A stretch of 64,000 bases of DNA from Coenobita brevimanus. Taxonomy: Eukaryota; Arthropoda; Malacostraca; Decapoda; Coenobitidae. Location: assembly GCA_032717465.1 (NCBI GenBank), contig CM064670.1, forward strand, positions 12,704,428 to 12,768,427, given 5' to 3'. Each line of letters begins with the position of its first letter. Position 1 is the stretch's first letter. Both the position numbers and the translations under genes were made by a program. The notes under the pieces are model-generated. The model was not told the origin of the DNA and did no database searches. It worked only from the letters and a program-made list of their open reading frames with translations. This document shows, piece after piece, positions 1 to 11,540 of this stretch.

Positions 1-233
1 GACTCCAAAAGAAAGAAAACCATTTTCTCTCATTTTCTTTGCGTGTAATAGTATCTGAAATAGCCATACGAAGCACTTAAGGAACTCTTTTATGTAATTT
101 AATATCTATGCTCCTTGTTGCTATAGACACACATAGATGATTGGGGTTCATTTTTATTTTCTTTTTTGTCAATCATAATCACTGTACTTGTTGTCTGATT
201 TGATGTTTCTGTCTTTATATCGTTAGTTTTGAG

Positions 234-295
234 AAGATCCCGTCATGTCGCCAGCCAATGCCGTCCTCATTACTGCTTTAGATACGGTATTAAAG
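234..295 (+). CDS. Exon 1 of the visible gene part (5' edge uncertain)
   Basis: The stretch ending 'ANAVLITALDTVLK' is open and ends at a good donor, AAAG|GTGAGA, in phase 0, which fits the next exon. The 5' edge is uncertain. An in-frame TGA lies just upstream, so the acceptor must be the AG at 232-233 or at 235-236; neither has a strong pyrimidine tract. It is accepted mainly because the phase and residue composition fit exon 2. Confidence 0.45.
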
Positions 296-429
296 GTGAG
301 ATGCGATAGTTCTGTCCTCAGCCCTGCATTGATTTACAGTACTTATGTACTAAATTTGGAAGATGTGTAACTTTTGCTGGCAAGTGAAAGTAATTACCAG
401 CCGCGATAGCGAAGCTAGTATTGTTTTCA

Positions 430-441
430 GTGTGTGCGTGC

Positions 442-503
<62 letters not shown>
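430..503. repeat. (GT)n microsatellite
   Basis: Nearly pure GT/GTGC repeat in intron 1. It is the source of apparent His-Thr or Cys-Val reading frames that are not genes. Confidence 0.95.
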
Positions 504-504
<1 letters not shown>

Positions 505-505
<1 letters not shown>

Positions 506-745
506 GCACGATAACATCGCAACCGCTCAAGATATCATCATAAAATTGTACAGGTGTGTAATAGGGATGAAAATCTCCTACGAGTTCGAAATTGGTGAAA
601 ATAGGTCAAGGTCTGTGCGTCTGTTATCACGATAACTTCGCAACCGCTCAAGTTATCATCGCAAAATTTCACAGGTGTATAGTAGGGATGAAAATCTCCT
701 AAGAGTTCGAAATTAGTGAAAGTAGGTCAAGGTCAAGGTCATATT
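505..745 (+). repeat. Two-copy 121-bp tandem repeat ending in AAGGTCAAGGTCA
   Basis: The stretch from 505 ('agcacgataacatcgcaacc') recurs at 626 ('atcacgataacttcgcaacc') with about 85-90% identity by eye, through 'gatgaaaatctcct' to 'taggtcaaggtc'. The copy ends in a short AGGTCA reiteration. The same AAGGTCA theme recurs at 31080 and 41160-41690, which suggests a dispersed repeat family. Confidence 0.8.
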
Positions 746-845
746 CCAAGCCACGCAATTTATGTATCGGCTCACGGCTGATGTGATTCCCCCTTTGAGG
801 AGGTCTTTTGTTACTACAGTTATCCCCCAACTTTGTCTGTCTCAG

Positions 846-989
846 GTGTGCTTTGATCTGAGCGTTGAGAAGCCTTTTTACCCACCCCGTCGACATCCCA
901 TTCAGCCCGAGGACCTGCACGCTACAACAAGCTTCAACATTCTGTATGGCACCTCATGCAACAGCGATCCGCCAGTCATGAAGGTTGAG
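846..989 (+). CDS. Exon 2: pre-VWD region
   Basis: 144 nt, phase 0 to 0. The acceptor TCTGTCTCAG follows a pyrimidine-rich tract; the donor is GAG|GTGAGT. It encodes 48 residues from 'VCFDLSVEKP' to 'PPVMKVE', including 'FNILYGTSC', which resembles the G-x-x-C segment that precedes the VWD module in vitellogenins and clottable proteins. The donor opens directly into a GTGA tandem array, so many further GTGAGT hexamers follow in register. Confidence 0.8.
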
Positions 990-1270
990 GTGAGTGAGTG
1001 AGTGAGTGAGTGAATGAATGGAGTGAGTGAGACAGTGAGTGAATGGAGTGAACGAGAGTGAGCCAGTGAATGAATAGAGTGAGTGAGACAGTGAGTGAAT
1101 GGAGTGAGTGATACAGTGGGTGAATGGAGTGAATGAGAGTGAGCCAGTAAATGAATGGAGTGAGACAGTGGGTGAATGGAGTGAATGAGAGCGAGCCAGT
1201 GGATGAATGGAGTGAGCCAGTAAATGAATGAAGTGAGTTACTGAATGAACGTGGAAGGTTAGAGTGAGTG
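990..1270 (+). repeat. GTGA/GAATGGAGTGAG minisatellite starting at the exon 2 donor
   Basis: The donor GTGAGT of exon 2 continues directly as (GTGA)n, then as longer degenerate units built from GTGAATGGAGTGA and AGTGAGCCAGT. Any register gives long spurious frames on the other strand (Ser/His/Thr/Leu-rich), which are not genes. Confidence 0.9.
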
Positions 1271-1306
1271 ATAAGAGCAGTGAGCAAGAGTGACATGGCA
1301 TAAATC

Positions 1307-1881
1307 AAACCCTTCTTCTCTACACACAGGACATAACTATAACCCTCTCTACACACAGGACATAAATCTAACCCTCTCTACACACACAGGACAAAAATCT
1401 AACCCTCTCTACACACACAGGACATAAATCTAACCCTCTCTACACACACAGGACATAAATCTAACCCTCTCAAAACACAGGACATAAATCTAACCCTCTC
1501 TACACACAGGGCATAAATCTAACCCTATTATTTTATACACAGGATATAAATCTAACCATTCTTCTCTGCACACAGGATATATATCTAAAGTTCTTTCATC
1601 GCTGCACACAGGGCATAATAACCCTTATTCTCTTCTACACACAGGGTATAAATCTGACCGTTATTCTCCTTTACACACAGGATATAAATCAAACCCTTTT
1701 TCTCCTCTACACACAGGACACCAGTCTAACTCGTCTACGTTTTGTCCTTTACACACAAGGCATAATTCTAACTTTTCTTTTTCTTCATCTTCTCCTCCTC
1801 TACACACAAGGCGTAAGTCTAGCCCTTCTTTTTCTCTGCACACTGGGCATAAATCTATCCCCTCTTCTTCTTTGCACACAG
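1307..1881 (+). repeat. About 31-38-bp tandem array of acceptor-like CACACAG units
   Basis: About 16-18 units, each with a pyrimidine tract (TCTCCTCTA...), then CACACAGG, then a 'acataaatctaaccct' segment. The unit length drifts upward toward the 3' end. The last unit's CACACAG at 1875-1881 is the acceptor of exon 3, so the array looks like amplified 3' splice-site sequence. Confidence 0.9.
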
Positions 1882-2025
1882 GGTACTCTGGACGTGAGCA
1901 CTGAGGCTCTGGCAAAGGTGGTGGCGGAACACAGTCCAGAGTGCGGCGACACCTCCTCCAGGGACAGGGACATCTTCTCTTCTCCTGTTTACGACCAAAT
2001 CAACTTCCATGCCGCGTGGACTGCA
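1882..2025 (+). CDS. Exon 3: pre-VWD region
   Basis: 144 nt (48 codons), phase 0 to 0, between acceptor TTGCACACAG and donor GCA|GTGAGT. It begins 'GTLDVSTEALAKVV' and ends 'QINFHAAWTA'. It continues the alternating strand-like pattern of exon 2 and has one cysteine (ECGD). The acceptor is the last unit of an array of very similar CACACAG-bearing units, so the chosen 3' splice site rests on the open frame and phase, not on the motif alone. Confidence 0.8.
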
Positions 2026-3087
<1,062 letters not shown>

Positions 3088-3369
3088 CACCCCTTACACT
3101 CACCCCTTAAACTGCCTTCAAGATTAGTCATACATGCTATATATGATGATGACAATTTAGAAAACATTTGTAGTTCCTACACCCTTTACTCTCTCATATG
3201 GCCTATATTAGTCCTGCAGCAACATCTTAACTGTGAAAGTTCACATAAGGGGCATCCACTCTTCAAACTGAGATCAAACTGAGATAGTTGCAATTATGGG
3301 TGGGTGGGGGCGGTTCTTCAGTATGCTCTGATTCAGCTACATACTCGTACTCGTACACGTCATGTTTAA

Positions 3370-3625
3370 CACAGGGACTCAATGGTAGCCATATAGACAC
3401 TCGCGAAAACTCAGTCCATCGATAACTACCATATCACCACATAGATCCTTTACTTTGCCCCGCAGCTGCAGGGACACGGGAAGCAGGTCTTGGTAAACTG
3501 GGTACCCAGTTGTGTTGACATTCACGGGAACGAAAAGAACGACACGAACGACGAACTTGCCACCAAGAGATCCGTTTTTGATCTGAGGCTTCCCTCGAGC
3601 CTGCCAACAACGAAGATCAAAGCCT
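3370..3625 (+). mobile_element. LINE fragment encoding a decayed RNase H domain
   Basis: The + frame around 3465-3625 reads 'LQGHGKQVLVNWVPSCVDIH', then 'GNEKNDTNDELATKRSV'. W-V-P-S-x-V-x-I-x-G-N-E-x-x-D is the classic end of the RNase H domain in I/jockey-group LINEs, and an upstream stretch 'TDSMVAI' fits the domain's middle Asp motif. In-frame stops (for example after 'VAI', and at about 3626) show decay. The sequence to about 4150 may be its 3' remainder, but I cannot read a domain in it. Confidence 0.6.
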
Positions 3626-4319
3626 AAAGATAAGCACATCTTCTCCCGGTACATGGGTGAATCATGTGTGGTACATGCCTCCCCGTCAGCCGCCTGGCAT
3701 GCTGTGGCCTTCCAGTACCATCATATTTCTGTAGATATGGCAGTTCTAACTCAGGTCTACACCGACTTGCACCGCCTTTGCCTTGGCTAGAATTACCCTT
3801 ACCAAATGCTTGATGTCAACAACGAGGAGAAGAACCATCACCATTCTCATGCATGGCACCACGTCACTACCACCAACCACTGCCCCTGAGGCACCAGCTG
3901 CTGATGCCAAGCTGATTGCCTGGACACCCAATTGACCTTGGCAAAAATGGTCACCGCCTCTCCCCCATCAAGATTAAAACAGTATGTCGCAGTCAGCACT
4001 TAATATCCAACAACCTAGTGTGGCAGGATGGGTGGGCTTGGGTTCTCTCATTCCCTGCATTGCTACAACGCCATGATCATCACTTACCAATACAGCATCA
4101 CTGGTGGGCCGCCCAACGGCAAGGACTTGCTCCAACACCTTACCTTGATGGATGAATGATAAACAAAGAAAAAAAAAAATTCTTGCTTAATGCGTGGAAT
4201 TTGTTAGAGAAGATGATTAACGTCCTCTAACAAACGCTCCGATTTTGATAGGACTGACAAATACACCAGAGCTATGGTAAATCTGTGTACCGGACATATC
4301 TCTTTCTTATCACCTGCCT

Positions 4320-4437
4320 TGTGTATTGATACGAGTAAATGTGTGTGTGGAAAAGTATTTTGATGTGTGTCGTCCTGTCTTGGCTATCCCTCGTTAGAGA
4401 GGAAACAGCCTAGGTATACTGATAGATTGATAGAATG
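4320..4437 (+). mobile_element. RTE-like LINE 3'-end remnant
   Basis: 'gtcgtcctgtcttggctatc' and 'cagcctaggtatactgatag' match the 3' end of the two RTE-like copies (about 26240-26320 and 49830-49904) with several differences, including the TATA/GATA tail. It is an old 5'-truncated copy. Confidence 0.65.
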
Positions 4438-4529
4438 CTCTTGTAAGTATGTACTGTACGTCTCCAGCCTTAGAATCCGAACTCTTCTGCCTAACACTGA
4501 TAATGGTCACAATGGTGATAAGCACTAGT

Positions 4530-5250
4530 ATATTTAACACTGCCGTGAGTGGTGCAACGCTGGTATATTGCGCAGAGCTGAAAAGTGGTATGGTGCGTGT
4601 CGATGGCCAAGTCGGTGTGGATAGCATACAATTGGTGTAGTGCATGGTATAGTAGTGTGTCTGGATTATATACCATTGGCTCAATATTGCTAGAATGGTG
4701 TAGTGCACTGCGTGGTACAGTGCATGGTTGGTAAAGTGTGAGAGGATAATATGCCATTTGCCAGGGTGTTATAAGAGTGGTATAGTGTGGTGTCTGGTAT
4801 ACTGTAGGATCTGGTAGAGTATATAGGTGATATAATATGTTGTTTGGTGGAGTGTAATGTCTGGTAGCAGTGTCTGGAATAGTTTAGTGTCAGGTGTAGT
4901 GTAGTGTCTGGTATACTGTGGTGCCTGGTATAGTGTAGTGTCTGATATAGTGTCTGGTACAGTGTAGTGTCAGGTATAGTGTAGTGTCTGATATAGTGTA
5001 GTGTCTGGTATAGTGTAGTGTCAGGTATAGTGTAGTGTGTGATAGTGTAGTGTCTGGTATAGTGTAGTGTCTAATATAGTGTAGCCTAGTGTCTGGTATA
5101 GTGTAGTGCCTGGTAACAGTGTAGTATCGAGTATAGTGTGGTGTCTGCTATAGAGTATGGTTGTTATACTGTAGTGTATGGGTAGTGTGTTGTATGGACA
5201 GTGTAGTGTCTGGTATAGTGTATAGCTAATATAGTGTGTATGGATAGTAT
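4530..5250 (+). repeat. Degenerate 'tagtgtctggtatagtg' minisatellite
   Basis: Tandem units of about 10-24 bp with core TAGTGTCTGGTATAG, up to the region before the exon 4 acceptor. Segments like 'ataccattggctcaatattgc' (about 4670) and 'atgccatttgccagggtgtt' (about 4750) resemble the acceptor-proximal 'ataccattgcctgggtgttg' at about 5250. Confidence 0.85.
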
Positions 5251-5271
5251 ACCATTGCCTGGGTGTTGCAG

Positions 5272-5402
5272 GAGATGCCACCATACCTGCTGAACATGAC
5301 CCAACACCTGGACGACGACCTGCGAGTGTGGCTTCACCCCCACATCACCTACGACCACACCGTCACACACCCTCCTCGCAGCGTCAGGGTATACGCCACC
5401 AG
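5272..5402 (+). CDS. Exon 4: pre-VWD region with N-glycosylation sequon
   Basis: 131 nt, phase 0 to 2, acceptor GTGTTGCAG and donor CAG|GTCAGT. It encodes 'EMPPYLLNMTQHLDDDLRV' and continues to 'SVRVYAT', then AG of a split Arg codon. 'NMT' is an N-glycosylation sequon, expected for a secreted lipoprotein. The phase-2 end is completed by the single A that begins the next exon, giving AGA. This match supports joining the two exons across a 7.6-kb intron. Confidence 0.8.
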
Positions 5403-6270
5403 GTCAGTGTTAAAACCCACTCCTTTGACCCTCAACTGACCCACATTTGACCCTAATCTAACCCACCTTTTCCCACTTATTTGATCTATCTTTACCACTT
5501 ATTTCATCCATCTTTGCCACTTATTTGATCCACCTTTACCACTTCTTTGAGCCATCTCTACCACTTATTTGATCCATCTTTCCCACTTATTTGATCCACC
5601 TTTACCACTTATTTCATCCATCTTTCCCACTTATTTGATCCATCTTATTTGATTCCCATCTTCCTCGGCTCCACTCCCACACCAACGACCACACCTCAGC
5701 GTCAGGGGACTTTTTTTTTTTTTTTTTTTTTTTGACATGACCCATCTTAGTAACTTGATCAACCTAGTCCCCTCACCTAAGCCACGTCTTCCTCTCGCTA
5801 ACCCGCCTTTTCCCCCTCATTTGACCTATCTTTTTCCTCTCATGTAAGCCACCTTTTCCACTCATCTGACTCACCTTTTCCCCTATCAAACTCACCTTCC
5901 TCCATCATTTAACCTTCCTTTTCCCTTGAGCTAGCCCACTTTTCCCCTTCATTTAATCCACTTTTTCCCTTCATCTAACCCACCTATTCCCTTCATCTTA
6001 CTCACGTATTCCCCTCATCTAACTCACCTACTCCCCTCATGTAACCCACCTTTCCCCTCATGTAACCCACCTTTCCCCTCATCTAACCCACCTTTCCCCT
6101 CATCTATTTCACATTTCCTCCTCATCTAACCCACCTTTCCCCCTCATCTAATTCACATTTCCTCCTCATCTAACCCACCTTTTTTCTCCTCATCTTACTC
6201 ATTCCCCTCGTCCAACCCAATTTTTCTTCATATTTATCCCACCTTTCCCCTCATCTAAATCACCTACACC
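5403..6270 (+). repeat. Pyrimidine-rich tandem array after exon 4
   Basis: Degenerate 20-24-bp units, first 'ccacttatttgatccatctt' (5470-5650), then 'ctcatctaacccacctttcc' (5880-6260), with a T-run at 5712-5733. It starts within about 30 nt of the donor. No coding signal. Confidence 0.85.
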
Positions 6271-6339
6271 CCTCTTTTGTTCCCCCCCCCCCGTGCCCAA
6301 TTCTTTCCCTACCTCACTCCCCCCTAATATTTCCTTTCT

Positions 6340-7290
6340 ATCTGTCCGCCCATCTATTTACTTATTTATCTATGTATCAGTAGCAAGACGCCTTAATCCC
6401 ATACGGGAGTGATGTCCAGACTCTGAATCATAACAACCCTCAAACTTCAAAATACTCCAATAGCCCTCTGCGGCACTGCAAGATCGAGGTAGGCTAAATA
6501 ACAAGGAAAAGATCATTTTGCAGTCCACGCTTTATGATTCTTTTAGTGTTTGTACAATAATGATAAAACGATTGATTCCACAAAGAAGGCTTTTTCCTTC
6601 GTTTTGAGAGTGGATTTTTTTTTTTTTTTTATATTACCAGATTTTTGTGCGTTAAGCGTTGTAAAGTTATACGTCTGCAAAATACACAGTGAAAACACGT
6701 AAATACTCGTCTTTTATTTTAAATTACTGAAAGGCATATACCACAAAAGACGGTGAGGACAAATTGTATTATACTTCCCAGTATGCCGAGCGTGACACAA
6801 CTGAACTGAAAACGTTTGATGTTTTTGTGACGCCAACACATGTTCAGGTGCACAGGAATATCCTTAAGTTTCGTATTTGTATATTGACTTCATCAGTTTA
6901 TTTGCAGATTGCAAGAATTATGAAATACTTCCTAAAGAGGATTTATTTCATTAATTATATAACGATAAACGTAAAAACGCCTTAAATCATTCTCAGCAAA
7001 GCATTGAACATTTTTAAAAAAGCTAATTCTTGAAACGTTTACCTTGAGGCTGTGCCCGCCTTGCCCATAGTACGCACCCCACGGCTTGGAAAACATTGCC
7101 GTAAAACGTTGCCAAAAAGCATATCGCCTTCATGTCGCCCTGTCCTCTACCGTTTGGCTGCCGTCTCTCCGATTCACATCCCTCTGTCTCATGTATCTGA
7201 GTTTAGGAGGTTGTCTAACACTTCTTTCTTAGCGATTTATCTTAAGAATTACATCTCAGTGTTCCCTTGTATGTTCTTTGTATAATATTA
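6340..7290 (-). mobile_element. RTE-like LINE 3' fragments and unassigned sequence
   Basis: 'aagacgccttaatcccatacggg' (about 6382) and 'atcgccttcatgtcgccctg' (about 7124), followed by 'ctctgtctcatgta', match the repeat copies at 15595-15870 and 29910-30255, which are ends of a LINE read on the minus strand. Between them (6430-7040) is AT-rich sequence in which I see nothing. Confidence 0.4.
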
Positions 7291-7550
7291 ATACTGACAG
7301 TGCATAAATAACATACACGAACATATTTACCTACTGAACCATATGCAGACGTACTGGAGAGGGACGCCTTTGCCTGCTGGCACCGATATAACTAAGCGGC
7401 TCCTCTGCACGGTTATACAAACATCCCTCAGCTCCTTACCTCTGAGAGAAGGATGATGGATTGCAGGAAGGAGACACTTGAGCCTGTCATAAAGACTTTG
7501 TATTTACTTGTAGAGGAGTTTTATACATATTAGACTTGTGGGCGAGCGGT

Positions 7551-8066
7551 TGTTATATTTGAGTAGCTTTGTTAGTAGATAATCTTCTTTCCCATTTGTC
7601 ATGTAGTGACAGGAGAGGTAAAGAATAGTATGGGACTATTTTTATTTGTCTTGGAAGTATTAACAAGTTTCTCACACAGAGCGGAGTATAGAGTCCCGCT
7701 AGCTATCTCTCTGTCTCGCTCTCAATTTGCTAAGCCCTTCTCCCTGCGACCTGTCTGTTCTATGGCTAGCTTCTTTCTGCCCTCTCTTTCCTAAATTCTG
7801 GTGAAACAGGAGACGTATCACGTGTGTTCCTTGTGAGTGGAAAGTTCTAGAAGCCTGTGTGTGAGTATGTGTGTATGTGTGTGTATGGTCACTAGGCGCT
7901 GTCGTGTGCCTATAAAGCATTCCTTGAGTTAAGAGTGTGTAAGCATGTTTAGCATTGCTCGATTCTCACAGACACAATACCTTCTCATCATCTGACTCCC
8001 TGCTTCTATCTGTCTCTCTATCTATCTATCTATTATGATTTGTAATTATAATATGGAGTGCTAACA
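7551..8066 (-). mobile_element. Diverged solo LTR related to the gypsy element
   Basis: 'tctatggctagcttctttct' (about 7760), 'cctgtgtgtgagtatgtgtg' (about 7855) and 'taattataatatggagtgct' (about 8045) match, in order and spacing, the two LTRs of the gypsy element at 17408 and 28970. It ends at ACA 8066, as expected for a TGT...ACA LTR. No internal region follows, so it is a solo LTR or a lone fragment. The left edge is approximate and I see no clear target duplication. Confidence 0.6.
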
Positions 8067-8261
8067 AGCCTGCAGTCAACTGGGTTCACATTCAGATGAG
8101 CCTGGGGTTGGAATCACTACTGCTATTGCTATATGTAGTAATAAACTGGAAAGGAAGAAGTGCAAGTGCCTAAATTAACTGACGGGAGTACCGGCCACAG
8201 AGCCGTAAACATCGTTCACAAGGTAGAAATGATACCAGTATAATGTGGTGATGGTGGTGGG

Positions 8262-8345
8262 GGTAGTAGTAGTAGTAGTAGTAGTAGTACCAGTAGTAGT
8301 AGTAGTATTTGTTGTGGGTGTCGTTGCAGTAGTAGTAGTAGTAGA
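8262..8345. repeat. (AGT)n microsatellite
   Basis: Interrupted AGT/GTA trinucleotide repeat. Confidence 0.95.
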
Positions 8346-9937
8346 GTAGTCAGTTAGTCAATCAGTCAGTCAATCAGTGCACTATTTCGCAATGCATGTA
8401 ATACAGTATACAGCACCTCATGTCTTACAGTATAGACCATTGTTGAACAGTAAAGCTTGCCATTTGTTCTGGCCGCTGAGATTGCTCGTTCAGCTACTGC
8501 GGACCTTTGAACCATGGTGTGACCTTGGTGAGCCGTGTCACTGATGCCCTTCTGCTTAAGATGTCTGCAGGGTGGGATTTAGAGTCGACAGACATGTAGA
8601 TAAAAATCTTTCTGTATTTCGTGTATCCCTGATAGTCTTCTTGTATTTTAGAGTTGTCAGGCTTCACCCATGAAACTGCAGCTTCATTATCGGAACACGC
8701 GTAAGTCGTGGCTATGGACAGGATGATTTAATGTGAGATGTATGTAGACGCCAAGTTTTGTTCCAGCTAGCTATGCTATAAGCTCTAACTGTGGGATGGT
8801 TCTAAATTTTAATGAAACGACATGAGAGTTGCTAATGAAGAGTAATGACTGGTGTCCATTTACTGAGCGAGCAACTATTCATTTACACAACAAACAAACA
8901 GACAATAAACAAATAGATAGTCAGTCAACCAATCCAGTTCGAAGGACCAAGCTGTGGAAATTATCGTCAAGACTAGCCCCGATTGCCCTTCAACAGACTT
9001 AGATTTCCATCCCTACGTAAATTAATGGATTTAATAATGTTTCAGGACATCATTAACAGCAAAAATAATTATACTCCCAGAACTTCATTCACCTCATCTT
9101 CATTCAGCTGAAAATAAAGGCAAATATTTAGTACTATGTTCACATGGAAATTAGTTGGCTGCAATAAATATGTACTGTACCAATAAAAGTCTTTCTCACG
9201 AATTACGAAAGAAAAAAAGATAAGTCAGCTTACTGTGTATTTTGTGGTTATCATACGTCATAACGCCTAATCCTAATACGTAAACCCTGTAGTATGGTCT
9301 GGCCAGCTGATAAAACTATCGGGTACTTAGCTTAGGTGACGATAATTAGGTCCTGATAATGCCATAGACTATTATATAATTGCACGATAACGTTTTCGAA
9401 CACAGGACACAGTCAAGAGTCCTGGACGTATGTTATGCACTGACCGAGATCCTGTTCGAGCACTTTCCGCTCTTGAGTCCATCTCATTTCTTCAGCGCTT
9501 CGAACAAGCTAGACTGTGAATCATTTATACTTGTGCTCTAATCAACAGACAGTCCTCATCGGAAGTTGTAACCTTTCATAACTAATGATGATTTCAATAA
9601 CACGTTACATAGAAAAGTAATTATACCCGTATCCATCCTTCCAAATTACAGTATATATTTACAGAGTGTACCTCCTTCTCTCATTTTTTCTTTTGCGAGT
9701 TTGGTGTGTGGGAATAATATGCCACAACTGTTGCTCATGGCCTCACCTGGCCACAGTTACGGGGCGGGAAGTCTTTGTTGGTCATGCCTTTGAACCCATG
9801 CAATACGAGCCTTTATCTTTTCTGTATCGTTCTCTGATAATGATATGTTGCATGTCCAGTGGAGGACATGGATATATATGAAAAATATAACGTTTTGCAG
9901 GATGAGGATATTATGACTTATTTTGAAACACTTTGTT

Positions 9938-9973
9938 TAATTCCTTATATTATAATAATAATATAAGGAATTA
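9938..9973. repeat. Near-perfect AT-rich palindrome
   Basis: Arms of about 16 nt ('taattccttatattat' and its complement) around a 4-nt centre. It could form a stem-loop in DNA or RNA; no known element is recognised. Confidence 0.8.
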
Positions 9974-10530
9974 TACTTGTGTGTAGTGATTAACTCAAAA
10001 TTCGGCAGCCTCGTGCTTGCCGCTGTAGGAGGCAACACCAACCATGCTCTTTACCGCTTTTGAATTTACATCAAAAGTTCGAAATACGTTACATTTTAGT
10101 AAACACGGATTATTCCATATACTTGGACCATATTTCGGCTTGCAGTAGAAGTTAAAAAGGAGTAACAAGGTGTTTCATCATCTTCACTCACATCTCTTAA
10201 AATGCTATTAAAACTTGCAAAAAATTTCTTAATATTCATCCGTATATCATCACTATCCTGCAGAACGTTAACAACATCAAATTATTCTCCACCATGCCTT
10301 AATATTTCCTCTCTTTTTTTTTTTTTTTTTATTACTTCCTTTAAAAATCATACACTTATTTTGCTTTCTGTTCATCTTTCAACCACGATTCTCTAATTCT
10401 TTCCATAACTCTGTATTTAATATCACCCTTGACAGCTTGAGTGTTAGCTAAAAGGGCTCTGTCCAAACGAACAATCGTCACCTAAACTCTACTTTTTTTT
10501 TTTTCTTTAACTTGACCGTACATTTCCATC

Positions 10531-10720
10531 TCTCCATCTTGAATGGGGAACGCGGTAGCTCGGTGGTAGGGTGTCGGGCTCGTAATCGTGAGGTTGCGAG
10601 TTCGCGCCCCGCCCGGTGGCTGCCGTGCTGGTAGGGGTAGCGCTCTCCTGTAACCCTAGCAGGGCTATATGATCTGATGAGGTCTAGCTCGGGGATTAAT
10701 CCCTATCTCCATCTTGAATG
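10531..10720 (+). mobile_element. tRNA-derived SINE with perfect 15-bp target duplication
   Basis: The direct repeat TCTCCATCTTGAATG (10531-10545 and 10706-10720) flanks a 160-bp body (10546-10705). The body starts with a tRNA-like part: A box near 10556-10566 ('tagctcggtgg') and B box near 10598-10608 ('gagttcgcgcc'), about 40 bp apart. The anticodon-loop region 'gctcgtaatc' resembles elongator tRNA-Met with CGT in place of CAT. The remaining 90 bp is a non-tRNA body without a long A tail. The perfect duplication suggests a recent insertion. It is a pol III retroposon that needs LINE proteins supplied in trans. Confidence 0.85.
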
Positions 10721-11014
10721 CTGAGTTGTAAGAATATATTGCACTAGATTATGATGCTACCTGGAAGAAATGCTATGGAAAATATGAAGAACGGTAGCAT
10801 TGTCTCTTGGAGCCACACAGCAACGTGAAATCAGCAGCAAAAGGACGAAAGTCTGGGCTGAGCTAGAGTAAAAAGAATGTAGAAATATTACAGCTAATAC
10901 GGTCAATATTAAAAAAAAAAAAACAATGGAGAGAGGATTCCTCCCTGTCTAATTCCCCTATCAGTTGGATAAAACACGCCACGGTAATCCCTCCAAATAA
11001 TATTGGCATATTGA

Positions 11015-11125
11015 CTGCGGAAGTAGTAGTAGTAGTAATAGCAGTAGCAACAGCAGCACCAGCAGCAGCAGCAGCTGCATGCTGCTGCTTATAGTAGTAG
11101 TAGTAGTAGTAATAATAATAATAGT
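11015..11125. repeat. (AGT)/(AGC)/(AAT) compound microsatellite
   Basis: Trinucleotide repeats AGT, then AGC, then AGT/AAT. Confidence 0.9.
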
Positions 11126-11540
11126 TATAGCCACAAGCTAATCTGAATGTGAAGACGGTGGACTGCAGGCTGAAATTGTCCTCCTCCTAAAGTCAAAATC
11201 CTTCTTTTGATGGATAGGAAGGGAAGTGAGGGACGTTTGTGTAACCGGGCAGTGGAGCCACCCAGTTGCGTCAGTGTCACCACGTGAAAACCTTTCTTTC
11301 CACCACCTGAAATGATGTTACTGTCAAGAAAGAACAGCCTTTGCCCGACTAGGATTATTTCTTGGTTCTTGGCAATAAATACAGTATCAGCAAGAGGGTG
11401 AAAGTGCTAAGCCATGTATAGCACATGACCAGCAGGAACGTGAGCAGTGACTTGTGGAACATTGTCACTGAGAGACAGATAGATAGACTGATAGATGGAC
11501 AGATAGATAGATCGAACCACATAGTCTGATTGACAAGTAG

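Larger units (their letters stand above)
8067..10530. other. Intron 4 unique sequence, no gene recognised
   Basis: AT-rich sequence with an AGT repeat (8262-8345) and a hairpin (9938-9973). No reading frame with a recognisable domain, and no exon that would fit the phase-2 join 5402 to 13017. Confidence 0.6.

Noticed and set aside
1307..1881. CRISPR-like array of regular repeats
   Set aside because: Eukaryotic intron; units are contiguous and degenerate without unique spacers, and no cas genes are present.
1661..1915. Minus-strand frame with repeated CxVC motifs resembling zinc ribbons
   Set aside because: It is the reverse reading of the CACACAG tandem array (TGTGTG gives CVC); spacing follows the repeat unit and it overlaps exon 3 on the other strand.
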